From: Cristatella mucedo
Lineage: Eukaryota; Bryozoa; Phylactolaemata; Cristatellidae
Reading direction: 5' to 3'
Assembly: GCA_009760855.2 (NCBI GenBank)
Contig: WPIO01000009.1
Coordinates: 7,994,501-8,058,500 of the forward strand
Length of the DNA stretch: 64,000 bases
Part shown: one piece after another, positions 41,908-53,640 of the stretch
Layout of the letters: each line of letters starts with the position of its first letter
Numbering within the stretch: the first letter of the stretch is position 1
Translations under genes and position numbers: made by a program
Notes under the pieces: generated by a model
Database searches by the model: none
Told to the model about the DNA's origin: nothing
The model's input: the letters and a program-made list of their open reading frames with translations, nothing else

Positions 41908-42770
41908 GTGATAATAATAATAATAATACACTTGATAAAACACTCTTGGATAATTCAACCTCTTTCAAGGCTCTTTATATTTGCTGCAAAGGAGACATGA
42001 TCGAATGGTGAGTGGTATGCTCAATAAACAACAAGAATAACTTGGTTAGGGGTGACGTGCACGGGGTCAGCTTGAAAGTGTGGTTAGGGCAGCATGCAAC
42101 AGTGTTAGCACGCATAAGCACATACGAGACGAATCACGGGGACCCACTAAATGCTGACTAAATAGGTGCGTTTTTAAGTTTTTTTTTAATTTGGTCAAGT
42201 CAGGGGATGCGACTGAAGTCGGGAGTGAGTTCCAGGCTTTGGGAGCCTGTGAACTAAGGGCACAGTCTCCAAAGGATTTGAGGTTTTCACGAGGTATAGG
42301 TAGGCAGTTAGATTCCGAAAAGCAGGTGGTACGATGCTTAGCCTGGTGGGGCAGTAGATCTGATAGGTAAGCTGGAGCCAAAGAATGAAGGGACCTAAGA
42401 GTGAGCGACAAAACCTTGGAGTAGATCCGTTGCTTGACTGATAGCCAGTGCCGGACGGCAGGATGTGGTGTGTCGTGGCAACTGCGGCACTCACGACAGA
42501 CAAGCCTAGCTGCAGAGTTTTGCACCGGCTGTAAGCGCCTGATTGCACATGCCGGTAGACCAGCAAGCATTGAGTTGCAGAAGTCAAGACGGGATGTCAC
42601 AAATGCATGTGCCATGTGATGCGCCGGTCTGTTGAGGGTGCCACCACTGAGAGAAGCAGGGTCAGTTCGATTCTTACCCAAACCTAGCAAGGCTGTCAAT
42701 CTGTCACCTACTTCACCGCTTTTCCTCACAGTGTCGTAATGAGCAAGTTTTAGGTATAACGACGGTTTGA
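41908..42770 (-). mobile_element. LINE-A 3' third, inverted
   Basis: Tail AATAATAATAATAATACACT at the left, then 3' UTR and an open minus frame 42067-42729 (220 codons) with AHAFVTSRLDFCNSMLAGLP and LQPVQNSAARLVCRECRSCH. One of the best-kept copies. Confidence 0.92.
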
Positions 42771-44105
42771 CACGAGAAAGATCAGCCGATTAAGGCAAGC
42801 CTGGTGATGGTGCAACATCACAGCTGCCGAGTACTGCTAGCGGAAGGTGACCGGCAGGCCCAGGTAGCACTAGATAGCAACGTGACGATGCAGTTAGTAA
42901 CTGAGACATCTCTGTTCGCTCGTAACTACAAAGTGGCTCACTGCGACTGGCGACTGCGAAAAAATTATGCGGGCGGCGCGAGAAGGACGAATCCTTTCCA
43001 GCATGGCCACCTAGTCTCAGTGATTCTAGCATGACCGCCTAGTCTCAGTGATTCCAGTAATGCCGCCTAGTCTCAGCTCGAGACGAGCGAGCCTGGATGT
43101 CTGGAAGCCAAAAGCTCAAATGGTGCTCGTAATGGTGATAGGAAGCTTTGAGGCTATAAGTCTGCCAGTGTCCGACGACGGGCACGAGTTTTGAAAGGGA
43201 GGATACTTAACTGCCCGCCCTGGATTATAACGTTTGAGCTTGGGCACTGCCTTTGAACTCGAGGTCGCTTATGAAGCAGCCGTGATAGGCAGGCTTACGA
43301 GCAGCAGGGATTTTTTTATGTAACCAGATTTATGTGCGACTTCCGACCAAGGTAATGCATATAATTACGAAGATGCTCAAGAGGCACGTAAGTCCACGAG
43401 CACAGTGCATGTAACAGTGCATGCAACCCTTGCGAACGAATGACGCGCACACTAGATGAGCTGGCAACTCAAAGCACGCGCACGACTAGCAGTTATGACT
43501 ACCAAAATGCTCACTGTTACTCGTTCCTTGATTATAGTGGCTGGGAACCTGTTACGCGATAGTCTATGGCTAGGCTGCATAAAGGCCGACGTCGTGTAAA
43601 AAAGCTGTGGGTTGAGCTCGAGGCCTTTAGCCTGGCGGGGGGGGGGGTTGAGTTTTAGAACTCGGGTCAGGCAGTTAAGAGGCGCACGGAGGGGCAGCTG
43701 GGCACGGGAGCGTTGGATGATTACAGAGGTGGTGTGGACGTCTATAACGATACGTTGCTGTCGAAAAGACTTTTCGAAGATACGGATACGGCGGGGGGGG
43801 GGGTGTTACCTTCCTGTATGGCGCTGTTCGCAGGGACCGTCTTCAGCTAAGGTCGCTATTATGAAACCGCAGCATGCTAAGTAATCTAGCTTATGATCGG
43901 TATTCATTATTCACGGTTCCTGAATTTTAATGCGCCTCGAAAAAGGATACGCGATAATCAATGGCTATTGCAGCATGCAAGCCGAAGCTATGTAACAGGC
44001 AGTGAGTTACCCTCCGAGAGTTGTGCCCTGACCATGGAGCTGAGGTGTGCTCGAGGCCACTGCACGCACGAGCCTCAGTATACGTGGCAGCTAAACAATA
44101 AACCC
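42771..44105. other. Unassigned
   Basis: Mixed sequence. CCTAGTCTCAGTGATTC repeated about three times at 43010-43080, and G-runs at 43637 and 43793. No recognisable gene. Confidence 0.35.
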
Positions 44106-44106
44106 T

Positions 44107-44272
44107 AGCTGATTAAACAGCCTCGTTTTGTATAGCGACAGAAGAGCCTTTATGGCTATCACCACCGCTTGCAGTGGCGATAAAGAATCGCCCACCGCAG
44201 GAATCGAACCCACGACCTCGGGACCGAGGTCGTGAAAGCAACCGCCTTACCTAGTGTGCCATCACGGCTCAC
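44107..44272 (-). mobile_element. SINE-1, well preserved
   Basis: AGCTGATTAAACAGCCTCGT to GTGTGCCATCACGGCTCAC. B box GGGTTCGATTCC and A box on the minus strand both intact. Confidence 0.93.
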
Positions 44273-44730
44273 TGCTGTTAGTAGCGTGTTGTTAGACGCC
44301 GGTTGCCTTGTGTAGATGTTGTATCAGCGTCTCTATGCCATGGACGTCTTATCTTAGGCATTCGCGCACATTTTTGCTGCCGATTTCGGCCACTGTCCGC
44401 ATACCTGTGTGCATTGGTGATGCACTAACAAGTCATTATGTTGGGTCCGCCTGACTTGCCATGCCTTTATCTCCAACTATGCCTCTCAGATATGCGGATG
44501 GAGACCTGATGTAGTAAGGAATTATCGTAACACGACAACAACTCGGTCCCCAGGAACCATAAGGCAGCTAAGGGCTGTGTGACGTATTGGGTAGAGCCAA
44601 ACGATGGTGCCGACAGCGTGATTCGTCACCAAAACCAGCGTCGCCGGCGAGATTTAATGCCACACACTGACCAGGTGACCCAGGGAAGGTGTGAGCTGGG
44701 CCAGAGAGGGGGATAACACCCACTACCGGT

Positions 44731-45000
44731 TAATGTAATGTAATGTATCTCTGTCTGTAACTCCACAAAGTCATACAGACCATGTGGGGGTTACGCAGGA
44801 GAGTTTTGTATAGCGAACTCACAGCCTAAGTGGCTTTCGGTACGCATTCGGTAGCCAACAGACTTCGTCTCACGCAACAAAGAGAAAGTGGGAAGCATAG
44901 CAGAGTCAGGAGAGCAGTTGATGTAGTGAGTAGCATAAAAGTAGCAGCTCAGGACCGCTGGAAAAGGATGAGCCACAGTCTCGGCAGTAGGTTATAGCAG
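44731..45000 (-). mobile_element. LINE-B 3' end
   Basis: TTAATGTAATGTAATGTATC tail, CTCCACAAAGTCATACAGAC, GTATAGCGAACTCACAGCCT, into 3' UTR. Confidence 0.85.
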
Positions 45001-45766
45001 TAACGCTAGTGCGAACGATAGTGCTTCAGCTTCGCCAGAAGCCACTGACGTAATCAGCCAAGGCCCTACCGTAGCAGCTGAGAGTACCGTGTTCCACACT
45101 GACTCGCAGCTATACCTTGATACTTCTGACACTGGGGATTTTATTACAACCCGATCGGCAGAGAGCCCCTCCCGTGGACATTTGCAAGCAAGCAAATCGA
45201 ATGTCGGAGCTGGATCCATCTCGGACAGCCGCGCCGCCGACTCAATCCGAAATGCACAGCGTACAGCGACTCGTAGCAGCCGAGGACACTGCCCTACCTA
45301 CCCATGTACCGCGAGACCGGCGCTCTATCGGCTGCAGGTGGGACGAGACGATGCTGGTCCGCCCCACTTGCCACAGCCCTTTTCCGGTCGAGAACAGCGG
45401 ACCAATTTTGGGGCACGCTTAGTAGCTTTTCTGCAAGCGTAGAGGCTGCTCAAGCCCGGTTTCTCGTTCCGTAACAAACGGCGTCTGACTGAGCCGTCTT
45501 ATACTGTGTGCGACTGCTCGCGCAATCCTCACACACTACATGCGACGCGGAGGCTCGGAGCTTCACCTGTATTTGTCGCGTGTCGTCGGCTGTGACTGGC
45601 ACCGCTACGAGTGCAGTGTTTCTGGCTTAGTTCTGTTCGGACGTGGAAGCCGCTGACCACATCTTTTGTTTGGTGTTAGAAAGGGTATCATTTCCGAGAG
45701 CCCGTGGCAGTTGCCCCGTGCTTATCTAGTTCCTTGGGTCCTTTAAGGATAAACGTCGTACGACGC
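45001..45766. other. Unassigned, CpG-rich
   Basis: Two overlapping plus frames (45089-45442 and 45117-45422) with no recognisable domain; composition-driven in my view. Confidence 0.3.
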
Positions 45767-45912
45767 CGAGCTGGCTTGGTCTAGCGGTTAAGGTGCTCGC
45801 CCCGACCAAGGTGTGGCTGAGGTCGTGGGCTCGAGCCCCGAGGCATGTGTGAAGCGCCTGAATAGAGATTAAGTTCTCTTGGGGCGCTATACAAATGAAT
45901 TATATATTAATA
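45767..45912 (+). mobile_element. SINE-2, most complete copy
   Basis: GAGCTGGCTTGGTCTAGCGG (A box), GTGGGCTCGAGCCCCGAGGC (B box), CTGAATAGAGATTAAGTTCT, GGGGCGCTATACAAATGAAT. Use this as the family reference. Confidence 0.92.
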
Positions 45913-46620
45913 TTTTACCTGAAATACGGCTTCAATTCGTCTTGGACTAAGGACCTCTTCGATGCCAAAGTAGCTGCTAGCTCTGCCCAAAATTAGGAAT
46001 CAAAAAGACGAATCACGCTATGAACTTTAACAAATTACGGTGAAGGACCGAAACAATATTAAGCACGCTTTGATTCAATATTGATCAGATATCATTCGAA
46101 TTAAAAGTATTCCGTTGGTACAAATAGTTTGCCAGGCAGCATTTGCTGCTGGGCAGCATATACTAACATTTCGACTATAGAACGTAGATACCCCAAAGGC
46201 AGTGGTACCTCGACGTCTACAGCAAAAGTTGGAAATAGCTATAGTATATTTTGCAGCTAAACAGCAGTTGACTGTGGGTCATTCTTGACGAATACGAAGC
46301 CGGGGCTTGAGTAAGCCAATAAAGGCACTAGGATTGAACTTAATACTGTCAATCTAGTAAATCTCATGAGAGAAAATGTGACCAATGTGCGCAAGTACAG
46401 TCTATAGCTCAGTAAGTTTAAATAGGAAAGCTCTATATACGGCGTGAGAAGTCAGAGTTAGTGCTTACATACGAGAGCGAGAAAATTGCTGGTCGTAAAG
46501 TGAAGGCATCTAGTACCTTCTCCTTGACCAAAGATGTAAAGAAAAAAGTTATCGTTTTTCTGTGCCGATTATAACCATTGCTGAGCCTGAGACTGTTGTA
46601 ACTTGCTTCGAGACTGGTAA
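45913..46620. other. Unassigned
   Basis: AT-moderate sequence, nothing recognised. Confidence 0.3.
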
Positions 46621-46786
46621 GCCGTGATGGCACACTAGGTAAGGCGGTTGCTTTCACGACCTCCGTCCCGAGGTCGTGGGTTCGATTCCTGCGGTGGGCG
46701 ATTCTTTATCGCCACTGCAAGCGGTGGTGATAGCCGTAAAGGCTCTTCTGTCGCTATACAAAAAGAGGCCGTGTAACCAGCTAGGA
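46621..46786 (+). mobile_element. SINE-1, well preserved
   Basis: GCCGTGATGGCACACTAGGT, GGGTTCGATTCCTGCGGTGG, GCCACTGCAAGCGGTGGTGA; ATTT tail replaced. Adjoins the LTR element. Confidence 0.93.
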
Positions 46787-46829
46787 CTCTGCAAACTCAA
46801 GAGGTTTTTAACTGGTGTTCTAATGCCGG

Positions 46830-47040
46830 ACAAGGTACTTTACTTCTCCACAAGCCTACCGAAGTTGGTTTGCCGTCGCGCACAGCGAACAAGTCTGCCG
46901 ACGACTAACACCACCAGTTTATTTAATTAGGCACGGAGCAGGAGGAAGAGAGACTCTACTCACCCCTCTCGCCCGCCGTATTCGCCGTCTTCCCGCATCT
47001 TATCACTAGCAGCACATCCCACCTGCACACCACATTGAGC
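46830..47040 (-). repeat. Probable 3' LTR portion
   Basis: Minus strand carries CTGCTCCGTGCC followed by an AATAAA signal and a GT-rich stretch. The LTR-like block at 19.83-20.1 kb has the same CTGCTCCGTGCC...AATAAAC arrangement. Exact LTR ends are not determinable by eye. Confidence 0.4.
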
Positions 47041-47249
47041 GTCAGACGCCGCTCGTTCGACGATCAGGGGCAGGACCACCATTTCAACGAAATCACACAA
47101 CCCCTTATCTTTAGATCAGTCGATGACGTAGTCGGAGAGCCGACATGGGGGCTGCACTTTTTACCGCTGGCGAAGCTGACGGTTGCCAATTTCCCCAGTG
47201 CCATCACACTGATCGTAGTCGCCTCGTGTAGGGTCAGGCATTGGCGGCT

Positions 47250-47975
47250 AAGCATGTGTTACCGGCTCAGCATCCGATATTGGCTTGATGGCAGCCACGT
47301 GCCTTAATATTCCGTTGACCTCAATGTCGAGGCCATGAATCTCTGAGGTACCAGTACCTTCGGCCACTCTGTCGTACAACGTGCGCCAGGCGGTGTCATG
47401 AACACCATTTGGCTCGCCGTGTAGTTGATCAGAGATTGAGCACTGCAGTGCTGGCCTTTTTTTAGACTGGAATGGGAACCTCCATTCACCTTTTACCTCC
47501 TCTTTGGGTGACGAATTATACCAAAAACACCATAGCCAAAACACCTCGATCAGTGCGAGCTGCCACGCCTGTGACAGTCACATGCACGGGTTTGACTATG
47601 CCGTTGCCGTTCAGTCGGTTAGCAAACCCGTAGTCGGTCTCAACGCCCCGGCTTTCGAAAAGATGCCGAGTTGCCTCCAATCGGAATGAGGCATGGTTAT
47701 AGATCACGAGTTGTTTGCGCAGTCGGGCCTCTCTCCCGAAAGATTTGCTCCAATACCCTCTTAAGAAGATAAAGCTTTTCGCTAGGAATGCGCCTCTGTA
47801 GCATAAATCTACCGGGTCCTCAGTCCACAAGCGTAAAATAATTCTCGTCCTTGTAGCATGTGAGATCGATCGCAGGACGAGACGTTCAGCGTTCAGCGAC
47901 TTCAAGACTTCAAGCCTCGATTCCACGAAATCGGTGACAGATCTAGTGAATTTTGTAGCGAACAAGAACGAAAAA
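47250..47975 (-). pseudogene. Integrase remnant of the LTR element
   Basis: Two overlapping frames. The first reads FRLEATRHLFESRGVETDYG and then NGNGIVKPVHVTVTGVAART, resembling the second half of an integrase core; the catalytic Glu position reads Lys in my reading. The second begins WYNSSPKEEV and ends GLDIEVNGILRHVAAIKP, an integrase C-terminal domain. Inactive by frameshift. Confidence 0.65.
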
Positions 47976-47976
47976 T

Positions 47977-48115
47977 GGCCCGAGGTCGTGGGTTCGATTC
48001 CTGTAGTGGGCGATTCTTTATCGCCACTGCAAGCGGTGGTGATAGCAGTAAAGGCTCTTCTGTCGCTATACAAAAGAGGCTGTTAAATCAGCTAGGATTT
48101 ATTTATTTATTTATA
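47977..48115 (+). mobile_element. SINE-1, 5'-truncated, inside the LTR element
   Basis: Starts at CCCGAGGTCGTGGGTTCGAT and ends TTTATTTATTTATTTATA; inserted at the integrase 5' side. Confidence 0.9.
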
Positions 48116-48439
48116 GCCCACCCTAGGGTGACCAGCATTGCCAAGTACAACTTCCTGTCGACGCCCAGGTAGTGTAGTTTGTGGAACTGCTTAAGGTATA
48201 CGTCAGGAGCCACCAAAATAACTTCAGGAGCAGCAGCATCAATACAGTAAGTCTGTAAGTGTGTACTTCAACCACATTTGGTGCACTTGGTTCAGATGGT
48301 CTGCTTTATTATCTACGAACTTTACTAGACTTCCAGTTAACTCCAGACACTATTCCGTTACAACATCGCTAAGTAAACCCAGACGTCGTCACATTATCAC
48401 CGCTCCCATGCCACGTGTCCATACGGGTTTATCCCCGTA

Positions 48440-48650
48440 AATTAGTGACCTCAGCTAACCAAGCACCAATATATAATCAGTAACAACTTTAACCTGCTTC
48501 CGGAGCCACGAGGCATCCTCGAACTTTTTAGAGTCGATCTCAAGATACGCTCCAATGGCGACACTGCTTGCATCGCACCACAGTCTTCCACTGGTAACGC
48601 TGGGCACCTGCCACGAGCCAGTAACCGGATCAGATGCTTACACCAGGCTA
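48440..48650 (-). pseudogene. RNase H remnant of the LTR element
   Basis: Encodes GRLWCDASSVAIGAYLEID and KFEDASWLRK, the start of an RNase H domain with the D-A-S motif. Stops and frameshifts follow. It is separated from the RT core by an inserted SINE-1 (48881-49042). Confidence 0.65.
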
Positions 48651-48880
48651 TGGATGTGAGCAATTTCCAAAACCTTGCTGAGCAATTCCTTTCTAAGGCC
48701 CGGTCGGTCTATTGCTATTCCCTTGAGGTAACTGCAAGTGTGTCGAAACAGGGCGGCAATTGGGAAACTGAAGAGCTGCCCTCACCCAAAAAACAGCTCT
48801 CGCCGCATCATTACTGGCTATGCGGAGCCTAAGGCATTATCTCTGTGCCAGACGAGCTAGCCGAGTTTGCTATTGGGATG

Positions 48881-49042
48881 TGATAGCCAAGGAGGTAAGG
48901 TGCTCGCTCTTCATGAACGAGGCCCGGGGTTTGAATCTTGGAAATCCTGTTGGAAATATTTTATTGCCAACTGAAGCAGTGGCGATAGCCGTTAAGGCTC
49001 ATTTGTCGTTATAAAAATGAGGCACTTAATTCAGCTGATATT
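48881..49042 (+). mobile_element. SINE-1 (second subfamily) inside the LTR element
   Basis: GATAGCCAAGGAGGTAAGGT, GCTCGCTCTTCATGAACGAG; separates the RT core from RNase H. Confidence 0.85.
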
Positions 49043-49047
49043 TTTTT

Positions 49048-49310
49048 ATACGGAGACCTAGAAACCGACCACCCACTAACTTATCGGGTGGTTTTGCTTC
49101 GAGTCCATACTCGCGGAACACCTTGATCACTCGTTCGATACGATATCATTGTCCACCAAAATATCGCCGACATGCCAATTAGTTCCCGATGCGACCCGTT
49201 GGTCAATAGAGAGCACTTTATTTAGAACAGCAGTCGCTATCTTCGGTGCAAAGTTAAGGCCAAAACCAAGGTGTGTCAAGCAGTTCCGACGGCCAAAAAA
49301 CTTGACCACC
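49048..49310 (-). pseudogene. Reverse transcriptase core remnant of the LTR element
   Basis: Encodes LTHLGFGLNFAPKIAT, then GTNWHVGDILVD where the catalytic Y-x-D-D should be. Tyr and the first Asp are lost (H-V-G-D), so it is inactive. One frameshift follows, then VIKVFREYGLEAKPP and GGRFLGLR. A SINE-1 sits immediately downstream. Confidence 0.7.
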
Positions 49311-49358
49311 TAGTACTTCCACAATGATTGGCTTCGCGAATCTGAAAACAGGCCGTAC

Positions 49359-49853
49359 TCAAGTCCACGATGCGTACGTTGCCTCCAATTCGTTACAGCG
49401 AACGCAGTTTTGACTGCACACATCCTCGTCTGCCCTGTGGCTTGACGCGAATTGACTGAGCTCAAAATGATCGGCAACAGGGCCCACTTTCCATTTGCTA
49501 CTTTGGACCGCCACCATCCAAGGAATGAGCACGCTGCAATCCCCAAGAAGTGTTAGAAGCAAACCAAACTTGATTAGATTCTCCACTTCCGTCTCATAAT
49601 TTGCTTCTACCAAAGCCGGAATACGATAAGCGAGAACGCTGTTCTGCAGCAAGAATACCTGTAACCCTCTTTCCAGTTCTACCTCGCATGCCACGCCCCA
49701 TTCACGAAATATGGCACTAAAGTCTTTGTCGGAGACTGCTAGATCCCTACGGTGTACGATCTCAGGCACAAGCGAGACATCGGTGAACGGTGGAATCCGT
49801 CGACAATTTCCGCCGGTTCCTTCGACGCTGGCCCAGGCGCTAGGCGCAGGCAC
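49359..49853 (-). pseudogene. LTR-element polyprotein remnant (protease/RT N-terminal part)
   Basis: A 164-codon open stretch with VPEIVHRRDLAVSDKDFSAI and, near its end, RIPALVEANYETEVENLIKF, resembling the segment before the RT fingers. The following WATPIV-type motif is not clean. The frame closes before the RT core. Confidence 0.5.
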
Positions 49854-51300
49854 TTCGTTAGCGAAGCCAACTCATCAATCGCCTTGGCGGATGCGAACAC
49901 CATCTAGTGCTCTCAGGAATCCACCCCAAGGATGATGTCCTAGCCAGCAACTATTTCAGCTATCCAGCAATTAATCTCCAGACTCCCTTTAATAGTAGAC
50001 CGACCTTACATGTAAAAGTACACAGAGCACAGTCGCCGTGCATCAACAAAATGCCCTCGCTAGCGGGCTGCACTTCGCTCGAAGAGGCTTGCAGTTCTGA
50101 AGGCACTTTGCGTGAGCAGACAGGGGTCAACAAGTGAGGTTGCTCGCCTGCCATTCTAAATTACACCAATCGAAGGTAGCCGCATCGAAGTCGAGGGAAA
50201 ACGCTGGCGCAGGTGTTGGCTGTTCTCCTTACTCGTTTTTTGATTGCACACCTCGCTTGGCGTATGCCACCGCGAGGTGATTCGGATCACCGCAGTTTCA
50301 GCAAAGCAGCATCAGTGGTCCGTGTTAAAAGGTGGCAGGTCGGGGTATCACCATGGTGCACCAGGCTTAGGCCAAGTCACATCGCCTCGGGTCTAGGCAC
50401 ATCGATCCTCAAAGCGGGGGCGCCTAACGCAGCGAAATAAAATTCCTCGAAATGTCACCCAGCACGAGCTACTAAGCTTTGGTAGGCGAGCACGCTGCCC
50501 GCAGCTCCCGCTTTATGTCATCGAATAGGCCTGCAGCAACGCAACTTCGGCAAAGACTCTGAGCGATATGCAAGTACCCGGCTTGTGGCTGGAGAGCGAA
50601 GACAATTGACGCCAAGTGAACGAGTTTGGCCAACAAGTTCAACTTCCTGCGACTAATCCTCACAAAGTCTTCAATTTGAGAATTCAATTCGTCGTATGCA
50701 AATCGGGCGAAAACGCTTCGCCTTCACGTTGTCACTTGTATCACCATCCGTCAGCAGTCCGTCGTAGACTACAAAAGCTCCGCCAGTTAGATACAAAGAC
50801 ATTAGGCCAGCAAGATCGTCAGCTTGAACCTTGTGCATCTAAGCCACGGCCTCCAGTCGACGTAGCCGCTCAACGAAGTGCGTTGTGCCGTCGTAAGGCA
50901 CGACTTTGGCCAGCACAGACATCGAATTCATCCCTTGTGACAGCAAATTTCACTCCGACTAGACGACTTCCCGCCGAAATAGCTCGAAGTTCTGTTGCCG
51001 TTTGGTTCAGCACAGAACGGTCGCCGACGACCAAACTTCGCCAGTTAATTTCACTGTGAACGGAGCAGAAGGAAAAACGACACTCTCCGTCCTCGAACCC
51101 ACCCACAACTCTCCGCCTTCACGGATGACAGCACTAAAGTCACATCAATCACTAGTAGCACTTCCCAGCGGACTACCCTATCGTGCGTCACAGCCCGCTC
51201 GCAAAACGACCCGGAGCAGTGCCGTCATTTCAACAAAATCGCACCTGCTACTGATGGTATCAGCACAGCGAACAATGTGACTGCTGTTAGCTATCGTTAC

Positions 51301-52350
51301 TTGCTCGACGTGGTCCCATTTTCTCGACGTGGACCCTTTTTGTCTGCGATGATGCAATACAATGCTATGGCCTCACGTCACAAGCGAGGTCGCATTTTTA
51401 CGACGCCTGATTGGACGTGTTGTATAACAAAGGCTCCGGCGGCGGCTGTTCTAGTGAGAGTCTAGCCGAGACGCAGCGGGCGAACGTGAGCGATAAACGA
51501 GACTACTTTATTACTCTCAACGAGTACATATATGGGAGCCCAATCAATCACAGCAGACGACGCGAAATAGAATCTGTGTTAGTGGGCTGACGCTACGCCC
51601 TTCAAAGGCTTAACTATTGGCCACTGGTGAGGCATGCATGTTAGTGTCAGTGCGCTTCGCTAATTACGACAGCAGAAGCCGCAGGAGCACGCGACAGACG
51701 GCATACCTGTGACTTAATTTATTTCCCCAACGACTTACCTTCGTACTTGGGTCCACTTGAGGAAGGTGGATATCACTGCACTTCATATTCATGCGCGGCC
51801 TCCTTAACGATGATTCAACTGGCTTTGCAACCGTAGGTGAGTGCCACGCCACGATCTTTGTGCTCATACATGTCAATCATTGGCGTGCGGCAACGACCAC
51901 GCTGCGATTGCTGAATCGATGGCTTTGGAAAGGCAAATGGGTTTAACTTCTTGTTCCGATTCGCAGTAACAGTTAACTGTTCATAGCACATTAAAAGTCT
52001 GCCAGTGGGGGCATGCTCCTAAGAGATGTTAAATACAATTTATTATACCATACAGCCAGTTTTACTGAATGACAGGCAGACACCGGTTTTTGAGACCTTG
52101 CTAGCCAATGAACCAGATATGTCGCACTCGCAACAATCGTAGAGGGACTTTTGCTACTCCCTGTGTTGTGAATACTCACCTCCTCCTAGTTTAAGATCGT
52201 TTCAGGTATCTATTGAGGTAGAGCAGAAGCTAAAAGTGCTCACCTGTCTCTAGCCACGTTAGCCAGGCCGACGAACTTAAGAAACGACTGAAAGATCTAC
52301 AGACGCATTGAAGCCCAGCGTTGATTGCTGTTGGTGGTAAAGATCAGACG
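51301..52350. other. Unassigned, possible 5' end of the LTR element
   Basis: The minus strand at 51480-51540 has AGTAATAAAGTAGTCTCG, which could be an R region, but it does not match the block at 46.83-47.04 kb by eye. No gene recognised in the rest. Confidence 0.3.
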
Positions 52351-52351
52351 G

Positions 52352-53640
52352 AATGTAATGAAATGTATCTCCGTCTGTTACTCCACATAGCCATAAAGAC
52401 TAAATGGGTGCTATGCAGGAGAATTTTGTATAGTGAACTCGCAGCCTAAGTGGATTTCGGTACATATTCGGTAGCTAACAGACTTCATCTCACGAAACAG
52501 AGAAAGTGGGGAGCATAGCAGAGTCAGGAGAGCAGTTGAGGTGGTGATGGTGGTGCATGCAACTAGCAGATCGGGACCGCTGGAAACGACGAGCCATAAT
52601 CGGCAGCAGAAGAGTAGTTGTCGTTGCGTAAGAGTTGGGAAAGCGAGTTCCGAAGTCTAGGACCTGCAGAGCTAAAGCTTCTGTCGCCAACAGTCTTTAA
52701 CCGGAGGAATGGAACAGCTAATTTATTGTCCATACAGAACCTGAGGGCACGGGGAGGCTGAAACTAGTGCAGCAGTTCAGCTAGGTATGGAGGAGCCAAG
52801 CCGTGGCCGGCTTTGTGGGTCCGCGTAAGAACCTTGCTCTGTATCCGTTGATCAACTGGCAGCCATCCTAGCTGTTTTAGCAAAGGAGACACGTGGTCAA
52901 ACCTCTGGGACTTGAAAACTAGCCTTGCAGCCATATTCATAGCCAGCTGCAGTGCTTTCTTTTGTAGCCCAGCCAAAAGGGAAATACTATAATCAAGCCG
53001 AGACAGAACTAAGGAGCTAGTTAATTTTTTGCAAGCCACTGTAGAAGACAGCTGCTAATCTCAGATAGGGATCCGACGCGTGATGGAAAGCTGTAGAAAC
53101 AGTCTTCTGAATGAAGCTTTTAAATTGAGGCAGCTGTCGAAAACGACACCTAAATTTCGAGCACGTGGTAATGCTCGCACGACAGCACCACCTATTAGAA
53201 GAGTAAAGCCTTTTAATTTAGCCACACGCTTAGGGTTTCCAATGAGTAGTAGTTCGGTTTTATCGTCATTTAGTTTCAAGAAGTTTTCCGACATCCATGA
53301 TCGAATGTCGGCCACGCAAGCATTCAGTTTATCAGTTGCTGCAGCAGATTTCGACGGTTTAAAGGACAGATACAGCTGAGTGGCGCCAGTATAGAAGTGT
53401 TTTCCTATTATCCTATTCCATGGTCCTCGACTACCTTTCTCAGGGGTTGTGCATAAACGGAGAACGGCAAGGGACCGAGGATGGACCCTTGAGGGACTCC
53501 ACAGATGGCCCGTCTCATGTGTGAGATCTGACACCACACGACACGGATTGAACACGATCAGACAAGTACGATTTGAACCACGCCTGTGCCTCGTCTGCCA
53601 GACCGATCGTTATCGCTTGCAACTACAGATTTGCGAAAGG
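52352..53640 (-). mobile_element. LINE-B, longest continuous copy
   Basis: Tail GGAATGTAATGAAATGTATC at the left, 3' UTR, then RT C-terminus (52764-53039: LVLSRLDYSISLLAGLQKKA, LQLAMNMAARLVFKSQRF) and RT (53061-53555: TQLYLSFKPSKSAAATDKLN, SWMSENFLKLNDDKTELLLI). The YADD motif reads HFYTGATQLYL, so it is dead. Confidence 0.9.

Larger units (their letters stand above)
46830..51300 (-). mobile_element. Decayed LTR retrotransposon (gag-protease-RT-RNase H-integrase order)
   Basis: Read on the minus strand from about 51.3 kb down. A gag-like stretch ends in a damaged zinc-knuckle region (about 50250-50300, NCGDPNHLA with later Cys lost). A protease/RT N-terminal piece follows (49359-49853), then RT core, RNase H and integrase. 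A probable 3' LTR part with an AATAAA signal lies at about 46830-47040. Frames are broken throughout and two SINE-1 copies are inserted (47977-48115 and 48881-49042). The RT/RNase H wording suggests a Ty3-like or Pao-like lineage, which I cannot settle by eye. No intact open reading frame remains. Confidence 0.75.

Noticed and set aside
50616-51280. Plus-strand ORFs of 147 and 92 codons
   Set aside because: They lie antisense to the LTR element's gag region and show no domain of their own.
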